Part shown: positions 54,264-62,896 of the stretch, piece by piece
Layout of the letters: each line of letters opens with the position of its first letter
How positions within the stretch are numbered: the stretch's first letter is position 1
Source of the DNA: CAXNKH01 sp049296795
GTDB lineage: Bacteria; Pseudomonadota; Gammaproteobacteria; Burkholderiales; Burkholderiaceae_C
Direction: 5' to 3'
Length of the DNA: 64,000 nucleotides
Assembly: GCA_049296795.1 (NCBI GenBank)
Contig: JBAQTC010000007.1
Location: forward strand, 124,001-188,000
Notes under the pieces: generated by a model
The model's input: only the letters and a program-made list of their open reading frames with translations
Told to the model about the DNA's origin: nothing
Database searches by the model: none
Made by a program: the position numbers and the translations under genes

Positions 54264-54548
54264 GGAGCAAGTCAGCGGCGCACTCAACTCCGCGGCTGTC
54301 CCCCGTGTCGGCCTAGGGCCGACTCCTCCTCCTTTATGCCGCTGCGCTGAGAGCACCACCGACCTGCTCCTGCCAAGGTATCGGGTTTTCCAACGTCGCA
54401 TACCGACCACGCTTGATGCCCGGGTGTTTGGGGTGGGCTGCGCAGCGGCATCAAGGAGGAGGCCAAAGGGCGGGGGACAGCCGCGGAGCTGCCTACCCCA
54501 AGCGCCTGGGCATAGCCAAGACTATCGATGTCGTGTATTTGAAACTCT
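54264..54548 (+). repeat. Composite hairpin repeat, locus D (units I and II)
   Basis: Unit I (minus, 54264-54370): inner GTCGGCC-CTA-GGCCGAC. Unit II (plus, 54418-54511): 21-bp outer stem with 17 Watson-Crick and four G-U pairs, no mismatch. Boundary motif at 54527-54548 ends 15 nt before recR. The 374-bp gap between ybaB and recR holds no gene. Confidence 0.87.
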
Positions 54549-54563
54549 CCATAAATCCCTGCC

Positions 54564-55154
54564 ATGTCGGATGCCAACACGCTCGAAGGCTTAATCCAAG
54601 GCTTGCGTCGTCTGCCCGGGGTCGGGGTGAAGTCGGCCTCGCGCATGGCTTTTCATCTTTTGCAGAACGACCGGGTCGGTGCCGTGATGTTGGCGCGCGC
54701 CTTGCAAGAAGCAGTTTCCAGCGTGCGCCATTGCCAGCGCTGCCACACTTTCACCGAGGCCGAAGTCTGCGCTACCTGTTTGGATCAGCGGCGTGACCGT
54801 AGCAAACTGTGTGTGGTTGAAACGCCAGCCGATCAGTCGGCGTTGGAGAGAACCGGGGCCTATCAGGGTCTGTATTTCGTCTTGATGGGCAAACTCAGCC
54901 CACTGGACGGCATCGGCCCCAAGGATATTGGTCTTAAAAAGTTGTTTGAACGGGTGTTGGACGGTGTGGTGCAAGAGGTCATCATGGCCACCAATTTCAC
55001 CGCCGAGGGCGAGGCAACAGCGCATGTGATCAGCGAAACCCTCAAGGCCCGTGGCCTGAAACTGACGCGGCTGGCCCGAGGTGTTCCTGCCGGCAGTGAA
55101 CTGGAGTATGTGGATCTGGGCACCATTGCCCACGCCCTGGCCGATCGGCGCTGA
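54564..55154 (+). CDS. recR: RecR recombination mediator
   Basis: 196 residues. HhH LRRLPGVGVKSASRMAFHLL, zinc finger CQRCHTFTEAEVCATC, Toprim LCVVETPADQSALERTG and GLYFVLMGKLSPLDGIGP. Acts with RecO/RecF in gap repair. The repeat lies just upstream, so it must be read through or carry a promoter. Confidence 0.96.
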   Translation: MSDANTLEGLIQGLRRLPGVGVKSASRMAFHLLQNDRVGAVMLARALQEAVSSVRHCQRCHTFTEAEVCATCLDQRRDRSKLCVVETPADQSALERTGAYQGLYFVLMGKLSPLDGIGPKDIGLKKLFERVLDGVVQEVIMATNFTAEGEATAHVISETLKARGLKLTRLARGVPAGSELEYVDLGTIAHALADRR

Positions 55155-55288
55155 GCTGGCGCTCGCTCTAGGTGTAAACCCCTTCGGGAAGTTACCGATG
55201 CGCAGTTCGTGATGCGCCACTACGCTAACAGCATATCAATTTGAATATCTTCTGGTCAGAGCGACCTCAACAAGAAGGAGTCTTCACC

Positions 55289-56335
55289 ATGCGCACAGCA
55301 GGTTTAAGTCGTCGACATTTCGGCGCCATGGCACTGGCTGGCACAGCCAGCCTGGCAGCCCCCGCAGTTTGGGCACAGAAAAAGCTAGAAAAATCCAAGG
55401 TTGCCATCGCTGTCGGTGGTAAGGCCTCGTTCTATTACCTGCCACTGACCATCGCTGAGCAACTGGGCTATTTCAAGGCCGAGGGGCTGGAACTGGAAAT
55501 CAGCGATTTTGCCGGTGGCTCCCGTGCACTGCAGGCTGTGGTCGGCGGTTCAGCCGATGTGGTCAGTGGTGCCTATGAACACACCATTAATTTGCAGAGT
55601 AAAAATCAGTTTTTTCAGGCCTTCGTGTTGCAAGGTCGGGCGCCGCAAATAGCTTTTGGCGTATCGACTAAAAACCTGCCGAACTTTCGCTCGGTGGCTG
55701 ACCTCAGAGGTAAAAAAATTGGAGTTTCGGCTCCCGGTTCTTCAACCAATATGGTGGCCAATTTGCTGCTGTCACGGGTTGGACTCAAGGCCGGTGATGT
55801 CAGTTTCATCGGCGTGGGGACGGCAGCCGGCGCTCTGTCGGCCCTGCGCTCCGGCCAAATTGATGCCATTAGCAATATTGATCCCGTGATGACCATGCTG
55901 GAGCAAAAAGGCGACGTGCGAATCATTGCTGACACCCGGACCATCAAGGGGACGACAGCGGTGTTTGGTGGACCAATGCCTGCGGCTTGTCTCTATGCAC
56001 CGACCGAGTTTTTGAACAAGAACCCCAATACAGCGCAGGCCTTGAGCAATGCGATTGTGAATGGTTTGAAATGGCTGCAAACGGCTGGACCGAGCGACAT
56101 CATCAAGACCGTCCCCGAGTCCTATTTGCTCGGTGACCGCGGCCTTTATTTGGCCGCTTTCAACAATATTCGGGAAGCGATTGCGCTCGACGGGTTGATG
56201 CCGCCTGAAGGCGCCAAGACAGCACTGTCGGCCTTGGCCAGTTTTGAGCCCAGTGTTAAGCCTGAAAAAATTGATCTGAGCAAGACCTATACCAATGAAT
56301 TCGCGCGCCGTTCCAAGGAAAAATTCAAGGCCTGA
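55289..56335 (+). CDS. NitT/TauT-family ABC substrate-binding protein
   Basis: 348 residues with a Tat-like signal SRRHFGAMALAGTASLAAPAVWAQ. AAGGAG 8 nt before ATG. Core NMT1/SsuA-like: LPLTIAEQLGYFKAEGLELEI, FAGGSRALQAVVGGSADVVSG. Ligand unknown (sulfonate, nitrate, pyrimidine or aromatic acids are all possible). Next gene starts immediately after its stop. Confidence 0.88.
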   Translation: MRTAGLSRRHFGAMALAGTASLAAPAVWAQKKLEKSKVAIAVGGKASFYYLPLTIAEQLGYFKAEGLELEISDFAGGSRALQAVVGGSADVVSGAYEHTINLQSKNQFFQAFVLQGRAPQIAFGVSTKNLPNFRSVADLRGKKIGVSAPGSSTNMVANLLLSRVGLKAGDVSFIGVGTAAGALSALRSGQIDAISNIDPVMTMLEQKGDVRIIADTRTIKGTTAVFGGPMPAACLYAPTEFLNKNPNTAQALSNAIVNGLKWLQTAGPSDIIKTVPESYLLGDRGLYLAAFNNIREAIALDGLMPPEGAKTALSALASFEPSVKPEKIDLSKTYTNEFARRSKEKFKA

Positions 56336-57163
56336 ATGTCCGACTTTGCTCTCGAATTTATCGATATCAGCTGCACCTTCACTTCCCGGGAATCTGGTAG
56401 TTCAGCCGCGTCGCATCGCTATACCGCGGTTGCCAACACGACTTTGAGAGTGCGTGCAGGTGAGTTTGTTTCGGTGGTTGGCCCCACCGGTTGCGGTAAA
56501 TCCACCTTGTTGAATCTGGGGGCCGGATTGTTGCAGGCCAGCAGCGGCGAAGTTAGGGTCTTTGGCCAGCCACTGCAGGGCATCAATACCCGTGCCGGCT
56601 ATATGTTTCAGACCGAAGCCTTGATGCCTTGGCGCAGCGCAATCGACAACGTGATGGTGGGTCTGGAGTACCGCGGCGTGCCATTGGCGCAAGCACGCAG
56701 TCAAGCCCAAGCCTGGCTCGAGCGAGTCGGTCTGGGCGAGTTTGGCGACCACTATCCGCACCAGCTCTCAGGTGGTATGCGCAAACGGGCGGCACTGGCG
56801 CAAACTTTGGTGCTCGACCCTGACATTATTTTGATGGACGAGCCTTTCAGTGCGCTTGATGTGCAGACGCGACAATTGATGGAAAACGAGTTGCTGGCGT
56901 TGTGGGCAGCCAAGAAAAAAGCGGTCCTGTTCATCACCCACGATCTCGATGAGGCCGTGGCCTTGAGCGATCGGGTGGTGGTGTTGGCAGCAGGGCCGGC
57001 AACCCATCCGATTGGTGAATTTGAGATTGATTTGGAGCGTCCGCGCGACGTGGCTGAAGTGCGCAGCCAGCCGCGTTTTGTCGATTTGCACACCCGGATT
57101 TGGGGCGTCATGCGCGACGAAGTCCTCAAAGGCTACGCCCAGCAACTCAAGAAAGCTGCCTGA
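56336..57163 (+). CDS. NitT/TauT-family ABC ATPase
   Basis: 275 residues. Walker A VGPTGCGKSTLLNLG, signature LSGGMRKRAALAQTL, Walker B ILMDEPFSALDVQTRQ, H-loop FITHDLDEAVALSD. Energises the adjacent permease. Two-nt gap to it. Confidence 0.92.
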   Translation: MSDFALEFIDISCTFTSRESGSSAASHRYTAVANTTLRVRAGEFVSVVGPTGCGKSTLLNLGAGLLQASSGEVRVFGQPLQGINTRAGYMFQTEALMPWRSAIDNVMVGLEYRGVPLAQARSQAQAWLERVGLGEFGDHYPHQLSGGMRKRAALAQTLVLDPDIILMDEPFSALDVQTRQLMENELLALWAAKKKAVLFITHDLDEAVALSDRVVVLAAGPATHPIGEFEIDLERPRDVAEVRSQPRFVDLHTRIWGVMRDEVLKGYAQQLKKAA

Positions 57164-57165
57164 TC

Positions 57166-58005
57166 ATGTGGCAGCACATTCAACCGAGCGAGAAAAATTT
57201 GCGGGCCTGGCAGCTGGCCGTTTTGATCTTGATGCTGGGGGTCTGGCACCTGACTTCGCGCGACCCTCAACTGGCCTTCTTCCTGGGCGACCCGATTCAA
57301 GTTGCAGGACGGGTCTGGTCTTGGTTCATGCCTTTTGGATTTCCTCCGAATGCACTGTTTCCCGACGGATTAGCGGGCAACGCCAATATTTACCCCCATC
57401 TGGGAACCACTTTGCTGGAGACACTGTTGGCGTTCGTGATCGGTACAGTGCTGGGACTGGTGTTTGGTTTGTGGTTGGCTTTGGCGCCAACGGCCAGCGC
57501 CATACTGGATCCCTATATCAAGGCCACCAATGCGATGCCACGGGTGATTTTGGCGCCGATTTTTGCGCTCTGGTTTGGCCTGGGCATCTGGAGCAAGGTG
57601 GCCTTGGCTGTCACCTTGGTATTTTTCATTGTATTTTTCAACGTCTACCAGGGCGTCAAAGAGGTGAGTCCGGTGGTGTTGGCCAATGCCCGCATGCTCG
57701 GGGCTAATCAGCGTCAGTTGCTCAGAACGGTCTATTTACCCAGCGCCACCAGTTGGGTGTTCTCCAGCCTGCATACCTCAGTTGGCTTGGCTTTTGTCGG
57801 TGCGGTGGTCGGCGAATACCTGGGATCAGCTCGAGGCGTTGGTTATTTGATTCTGCAAGCTGAGGGCACGTTCGATGTCAATACGGTGTTTGCAGGAATC
57901 GTGGTGTTGACGGCTTTTGCCTTGGCGCTCGATGGCTTGGTCGGCAAGTTTGAACGCCGTTTCATGACTTGGCAACCCAGAACTGGCGAAACCGAAAAAC
58001 TCTAA
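57166..58005 (+). CDS. NitT/TauT-family ABC permease
   Basis: 279 residues, about six membrane helices, coupling loop ANARMLGANQRQLLRTVYLPSA typical of SsuC/TauC. ATG 57166 follows the ATPase stop by 2 nt. Confidence 0.91.
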   Translation: MWQHIQPSEKNLRAWQLAVLILMLGVWHLTSRDPQLAFFLGDPIQVAGRVWSWFMPFGFPPNALFPDGLAGNANIYPHLGTTLLETLLAFVIGTVLGLVFGLWLALAPTASAILDPYIKATNAMPRVILAPIFALWFGLGIWSKVALAVTLVFFIVFFNVYQGVKEVSPVVLANARMLGANQRQLLRTVYLPSATSWVFSSLHTSVGLAFVGAVVGEYLGSARGVGYLILQAEGTFDVNTVFAGIVVLTAFALALDGLVGKFERRFMTWQPRTGETEKL

Positions 58006-58049
58006 AGTTTCCGAACATAATCGAGCTCCACCGTTGTGGCGTCGTCCCA

Positions 58050-58137
58050 CCAGTTTTAATCAGTTGGGGGCAGCGCTGAAGGTATGTCCCGCAAGTTTTA
58101 GTCAGTTGGGGACAGAGCTAAAGGTCTGTCCCGCAAG
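58050..58137. repeat. Tandem pair of GGGACAGA/TCTGTCCC palindromes
   Basis: Two 44-46-bp copies of TTTTA-TCAGTTGGGG-CAG...TGTCCCGCAAG. The second contains a perfect 8-bp dyad GGGACAGA/TCTGTCCC (58109-58132). A half-copy remains at 59217-59234. REP-like. Confidence 0.7.
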
Positions 58138-58148
58138 GTAATTAATTT

Positions 58149-59216
58149 ATGTCAGAAATACGAGTTTCATTTGGCCATTTACGCCAGTTCATCACCCAAG
58201 CGATGATCCAGCTGGGTCTGCCGCAGACCGACGCCGCGATCGTCGGCGGTTTGATGGCTGAGGCTGAATTGCAGGGCTCTGACGGTCATGGCGTGATCCG
58301 CCTGATGCCCTATGCCCGTCGTATCCGCGCCGGTGGCCTGAATTTGCGTCCCAACATCAAAGTGGTGCAAGAGCGTGCCGGCATGGCTTTGCTCGATGGC
58401 GACAATGGCATGGGTCATTTGGTGATGCAGCGCGCCGCTGAATTGGCCATTGAAAAAGCGCGCCATTGCGGTATCGCCTGGGTGGGCTCCCAATTCAGCA
58501 ACCACGCTGGTCCAGCTTCGCTGTATGCGCGCATGCCCATGATGCAGGACATGATTGGCCTGTATTTTGCGGTCGGCAATGCCAACCATTTGCCACCCTG
58601 GGGCGGGCTTGATATGTTGTTGTCGACCAATCCGATTGCGGTGGCTGTGCCAGCGGGTCAGGAGCCTGCGGTCGTGCTGGACATGGCGACCACTGTCGCG
58701 GCTTACGGCAAAGTCAAGGCCAAAGCCCAGCGTGGCGAGACCATGCCGGTGGGCTGGATGATTGACCGTTTGGGCCAGCCGCTGACGGACCCCAAGCGTG
58801 CCGAAGAGGGCTTCCTGATGCCGATCGGCGGCTATAAGGGCTATGGACTGTCCTTGATCGTGGGTCTGCTGGCGGGCACGCTCAATGGCGCATCGATGGG
58901 TAGCCAAGTGATTGATTTCAACCACGACGACACCAGCGTGACCAATACTGGCCAAGCCATCATGGCCATCGACCTCAGCGCTTTCGGCGATGTTGACGGT
59001 TTCAAAACCCGGGTTGATCACTTGGTACGCGAATTACGTGGCAGTGAGCGCATGCCGGGGGTCGAGCGCATTTGGTTGCCCGGTGAACAAAGCCATGAGC
59101 GCCGACAGTCGAACGAACGAGACGGTATTCCAATTGGCACAGCCCTGATCAAACAACTCGATGGTTTTGCCCTGGAGTTGGGTATCCCTAGTTTGACCAA
59201 TTCAGATCAGAACTGA
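58149..59216 (+). CDS. Ldh-family NAD(P)-dependent dehydrogenase
   Basis: 355 residues, malate/L-sulfolactate/ureidoglycolate dehydrogenase family. LQGSDGHGVIRLMPYARRI contains the catalytic His; NPIAVAVPAGQEPAVVLDMATT and GGYKGYGLSLIVGLLAG are family signatures. Substrate unclear; its placement with uptake genes suggests a 2-hydroxy acid such as sulfolactate or malate-like. Confidence 0.87.
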   Translation: MSEIRVSFGHLRQFITQAMIQLGLPQTDAAIVGGLMAEAELQGSDGHGVIRLMPYARRIRAGGLNLRPNIKVVQERAGMALLDGDNGMGHLVMQRAAELAIEKARHCGIAWVGSQFSNHAGPASLYARMPMMQDMIGLYFAVGNANHLPPWGGLDMLLSTNPIAVAVPAGQEPAVVLDMATTVAAYGKVKAKAQRGETMPVGWMIDRLGQPLTDPKRAEEGFLMPIGGYKGYGLSLIVGLLAGTLNGASMGSQVIDFNHDDTSVTNTGQAIMAIDLSAFGDVDGFKTRVDHLVRELRGSERMPGVERIWLPGEQSHERRQSNERDGIPIGTALIKQLDGFALELGIPSLTNSDQN

Positions 59217-59251
59217 AGACCTATCCCGCAAAGTTAATCAAAGGACATCCT

Positions 59252-60220
59252 ATGAAAACACGTCAATTGGCCACTCTGCTGTTGAGCCTGCTGTGCAGCA
59301 GTCTGGCCTTGGCCCAAGCCAACTACCCCAGCAAACCAATTCGTATCATCGTGCCGCTGGCCGCTGGCAGTGCGGTGGACAACGCTGCGCGCATCTTGAC
59401 TCAGAAAATGGGGCAAAACATGGGCCAGGCCTTTGTCATTGAGAACCAGCCCGGTGCGGCTGGCTTGATTGGTGCTGACCGGGTTGCCAAGTCCGCTCCC
59501 GACGGCTACACCTTGGGTGGTTTCAACGACAGCATCATGACCATGTTGCCCAACTTGCAAACCAAAATGCCTTGGGACATCTTGAAAGACTTCGAGTCGG
59601 TCTCTCTGGTGGCCACGGTCGAATGGGGACTGGTCGTTCCGACTGACTCGGCCTTACGTTCTGCGGCTGATGTGTTGGCCAGCGCGCGCAAAGCACCGGG
59701 ACAAATGAACTACGGTTCAGGCGGCAACGGCAGCCCGCAGCACATCGCCATGGCTTTGTTCGCAGCGCAGGCCGGCGTTTCCATGACCCATGTGCCTTAC
59801 AAGGGTGCAACCCAGGCCGCCATGGGTGTGGCCGGCAAAGAAGTACAAGTCGGGTTTCAAGGCATTGCAACTGTTAATTCCCTGGTCAAGGCGGGCAAGC
59901 TCAAAATGATTGGTGTGACCACGCCCAAGCGCATGCCCCAATTTGCCGATGTGCCCACGGTTTCGGAGTCTGGCTTGGCTGGATTTGAATTCAACTCCTG
60001 GTTCGCCCTGATGGCGCCGGCCGGTACGCCTGCTGCTATTTTGCAGACCTTGCACAGTGAAATTGTCAAGGCATTGGCTGACCCCGAAGTGCGGGAAAAA
60101 CTCAATGCCCAAGGTCTTACTCCGCGCGGCACTTCACCCGATGAATTGGCCAAGGCCATGCGGACGCAACTGAGTCGCTACGGCAACTTGATCAAGCAAG
60201 CCGGTATCACGGCAGATTGA
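59252..60220 (+). CDS. Bug-family (TctC-like) periplasmic receptor
   Basis: 322 residues, signal peptide to about LALAQA. NYPSKPIRIIVPLAAGSAVDN, QPGAAGLIGADRVAKSAPDGYTL and KMPWDILKDFESVSLVA are hallmarks. Binds a carboxylate; no TctAB membrane genes are adjacent. Abundant in Burkholderiales. Confidence 0.92.
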   Translation: MKTRQLATLLLSLLCSSLALAQANYPSKPIRIIVPLAAGSAVDNAARILTQKMGQNMGQAFVIENQPGAAGLIGADRVAKSAPDGYTLGGFNDSIMTMLPNLQTKMPWDILKDFESVSLVATVEWGLVVPTDSALRSAADVLASARKAPGQMNYGSGGNGSPQHIAMALFAAQAGVSMTHVPYKGATQAAMGVAGKEVQVGFQGIATVNSLVKAGKLKMIGVTTPKRMPQFADVPTVSESGLAGFEFNSWFALMAPAGTPAAILQTLHSEIVKALADPEVREKLNAQGLTPRGTSPDELAKAMRTQLSRYGNLIKQAGITAD

Positions 60221-60248
60221 GCCGCAGTACTAAAACGGGCTTCGGTTC

Positions 60249-60425
60249 AACCGAGATTGTCCATTAGGACGCGTAGGCATGGCGAGGCGAGTTACGAGTC
60301 AGTTTGGTGGGTCGTGAGGAGTCCATAGTCACACTATGGACGACGAGGGAACCGCCAAAATGGCCGCAAATTGTCCGCCAGGCTTCGCGTAGAGCCGAAG
60401 GCCCGCCTAATGGACTATCTCGGTT
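60249..60425. mobile_element. 177-bp MITE-like fold-back element
   Basis: Terminal inverted repeats AACCGAGAT[T/A]GTCCATTAGG match at 19 of 20 positions (60249-60268, 60406-60425). Inside, TTTGGTGG pairs CCGCCAAA (60303-60310, 60352-60359) and GTCCATAGT-CAC-ACTATGGAC (60321-60341) is a perfect palindrome. No transposase frame. Right end supplies the mltD stop. No clear target duplication seen. Confidence 0.75.
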
Positions 60426-61969
60426 CAATGCTGCGCCACCCGGGTCGCACGCTCGGGGCTGGATTTCTTGCTCGATGCCGACTGACTCTTGGTGGCAGTT
60501 CCAGGTTTGGCCACGGCCACGGTCTTGGGCTGCGCTGGAAGAAAAATGACCACTTGCTGGCCGGCTGTGAACACAGCCGATTCGCTCACCTGGTTCCATA
60601 AAGCCACGCTGGCTGGACTTACATGGTGGCGTTTGGCGATGGTCTTGACCGACTCATTTGGCTTGGCTTTGAGGACGCTGCGCCGCAGTTCAGCCTCAGG
60701 TGAGAGCGAAAGTTGCCCGTGGTCAGCAACTTGGATCGTGACATCGGTTTTGATTTTTTCGGAGCGATGCACCAACAAGCTCGAACCGCCTTTGATCGAC
60801 ATACGGGCTGGAATAAGGTTGACGCTGCGCAACTGGGCTTCGCTCATGTTGTTGCGTTTTGCTGCGTCAGCGACTTTCATGGTTGTGGGGGTAGTCCAAA
60901 CGGTCCAACTGGCTAATTGGCCGCTGTAAGCGTCTAGATTCAAGAGGAAGGTCTTGGCATTGTCCCAAGGCAACAGGATTTGAGGTGTTCCCGCAGCCAA
61001 AATCACAGGACGATTGACCGATGGGTTGAGCGCTTTGAAATCCTCCAGGGGGACTTCGGCCAGCTTGGCGGCCAGGGCGACATCGATATCACGGTTGATC
61101 TCCACACTTTGAAAGTAGGGGTGATTTTCAATTTGAGGCAGTTGTGATTTGAACGCTTCGGGCCGGGCGATGATGTTCTTGACAGCTTGCAATTTGGGAA
61201 CATAAAACCGCGTTTCCATCGGCATGTTGAGTTCGAGGTAGGTGGCAGCCAGACCCATTTTTTGATTTTTGGCGATCGCCTTGCCGACACTGCCCTCACC
61301 CCAGTTGTAAGCGGCCAGTGCCAGGTGCCAGTCGCCAAACATACCGTGGAGTTTTTGCAGATAATCCAGCGCGGCCCGGGTTGACGCAAGCACATCGCGT
61401 CGGTCATCGCGAAACGCATTTTGTTTGAGTTCGAAGTACTTGCCCGTACTGGGCATGAACTGCCACATGCCTGCGGCCTTGGCGCTCGAGACAGCTTGCG
61501 GGTTGAAAGCGCTTTCGATGAAGGGCAACAGGGCCAGCTCACTGGGCATGTTGCGACGCTCTAGTTCTTCCACGATATGAAACAGGTATTTGCGTGAGCG
61601 CTCAGTCATCCGGTACATCGTGTCGGGGCGAGAGCTGTACCAAAGCTCGCGATCCCGTACCAAATCGCTTTCCAAATCCGGCATTTGAAAACCGCGGCGG
61701 ATACGCTCCCACAGGTCAGCCGGCGTGTTCAAGGGTACGACGGCTTGTGACATGGCTTGGCCGGGCGTAATCGTTTGTAGCAAAGCGTTGTGAGGCTGAG
61801 GCTTGCCAAGGCTTGCCATGACCGTACTGCTGCCTCCAACCGGGTCGCCCGGGGCAGTGGATTCAACAGTGTTGGGGGCATGGGGCGCAACGGTGCTGCA
61901 TGCGCTCAGCCACAACAGGCTGGCCAAACACACAAAGCTTAGCTGTCTTATTGAAACAGCTTGTTTCAT
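60425..61969 (-). CDS. mltD: MltD-type lytic murein transglycosylase lipoprotein
   Basis: 514 residues. Lipobox LLWLSAC gives an outer-membrane lipoprotein. SLT domain with LPFIESAFNPQAVSSAKAAGMWQFMPSTG, NWGEGSV. C-terminal LysM: ESVKTIAKRHHVSPASVALWNQ. ATG 61969 preferred over longer frame. Last codon and stop abut the fold-back element. Confidence 0.93.
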   Translation of the reverse strand: MKQAVSIRQLSFVCLASLLWLSACSTVAPHAPNTVESTAPGDPVGGSSTVMASLGKPQPHNALLQTITPGQAMSQAVVPLNTPADLWERIRRGFQMPDLESDLVRDRELWYSSRPDTMYRMTERSRKYLFHIVEELERRNMPSELALLPFIESAFNPQAVSSAKAAGMWQFMPSTGKYFELKQNAFRDDRRDVLASTRAALDYLQKLHGMFGDWHLALAAYNWGEGSVGKAIAKNQKMGLAATYLELNMPMETRFYVPKLQAVKNIIARPEAFKSQLPQIENHPYFQSVEINRDIDVALAAKLAEVPLEDFKALNPSVNRPVILAAGTPQILLPWDNAKTFLLNLDAYSGQLASWTVWTTPTTMKVADAAKRNNMSEAQLRSVNLIPARMSIKGGSSLLVHRSEKIKTDVTIQVADHGQLSLSPEAELRRSVLKAKPNESVKTIAKRHHVSPASVALWNQVSESAVFTAGQQVVIFLPAQPKTVAVAKPGTATKSQSASSKKSSPERATRVAQH

Positions 61970-62083
61970 TGCAGCAAGTTGGCTACACCACCTACACCCG
62001 TGATGGGATGGTGGGTGACTAGAATCCCATCGTGCAACAGCCAAATGGTATGGCCTGACAATGCGTGGATTGGGGTTGATTTC

Positions 62084-62887
62084 ATGACAGATGGGATTAT
62101 AGGTTTGCATCAATGGCTGGACAGTCCGGCAGGTCATTACCTGCTCGACTGGGAGCGCCAACAAATGGACCGAGAAGTGGGCGATATTTTTGGCTACCAC
62201 GCCATTCAATTGGGTTGGCCGGAATTGGCTTCCTTGCAAGCCAATCGCATGCCGCACCGCTGGTTGGCCATCCAGGAAAGCCAGGGTTCAATGCCGACAG
62301 CTTCAGCTCGATCACCAGGAGAGTCCGGCCAAGCCTGGACGCAAGCGAATTTGATGGCGGATTTCACTGCCCTGCCTTTTCCTGCCAACAGCTTGGATCT
62401 GGTGGTTCTACCGCACACCCTGGAGTTCAGTGTTGATCCTCATGCGACTTTGCGTGAAGTGGCTCGGGTGCTGGTGCCTGAAGGCAAGGTTTTGATTTTT
62501 GGTTTCAATCCGCTCAGCCTGTGGGGTTTGCGTCAACGCAGTTCACAGGGCTTGGAGCGTATGGGTTGGGGCCAGCGATTTGTACCCCAGGCCGGCGAAT
62601 TGATCGGCTACTGGCGCTTGCGGGATTGGTTGCGTTTGCTGGGCTGTGAGATTGAAAGCGGGTATTTTGGTTGTCATCGACCTGCACTGAACAATCAGAA
62701 GTGGCTGCAGCGGATGCGCTGGATGGACCGGGCAGGCGCGCAAGCCTGGCCGTTTTTTGGCGCCGTTTATTTTCTGACGGCGGTCAAAAGACAGCGAGGC
62801 ATGCGAATTTTGGGTCCAGCGCGGAAAACTGCTCAGTCCCGAGCCAAAATCAACGTCCCTGTGGCGAACCGCTCCCACGATGTTTAA
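62084..62887 (+). CDS. Class I SAM-dependent methyltransferase-like protein
   Basis: 267 residues. Methyltransf_11-like core DFTALPFPANSLDLVVLPHTLEF and LREVARVLVPEGKVLIFGFNPLSLWG. The glycine-rich SAM motif I is not evident. Common upstream of rnhA in Burkholderiales. Substrate unknown. Divergent from mltD. Confidence 0.82.
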   Translation: MTDGIIGLHQWLDSPAGHYLLDWERQQMDREVGDIFGYHAIQLGWPELASLQANRMPHRWLAIQESQGSMPTASARSPGESGQAWTQANLMADFTALPFPANSLDLVVLPHTLEFSVDPHATLREVARVLVPEGKVLIFGFNPLSLWGLRQRSSQGLERMGWGQRFVPQAGELIGYWRLRDWLRLLGCEIESGYFGCHRPALNNQKWLQRMRWMDRAGAQAWPFFGAVYFLTAVKRQRGMRILGPARKTAQSRAKINVPVANRSHDV

Positions 62888-62896
62888 GGATGAAAA

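Noticed and set aside
58050..58137. Short tandem repeats as a possible CRISPR array
   Set aside because: Only two diverged copies with no unique spacers and no cas genes.
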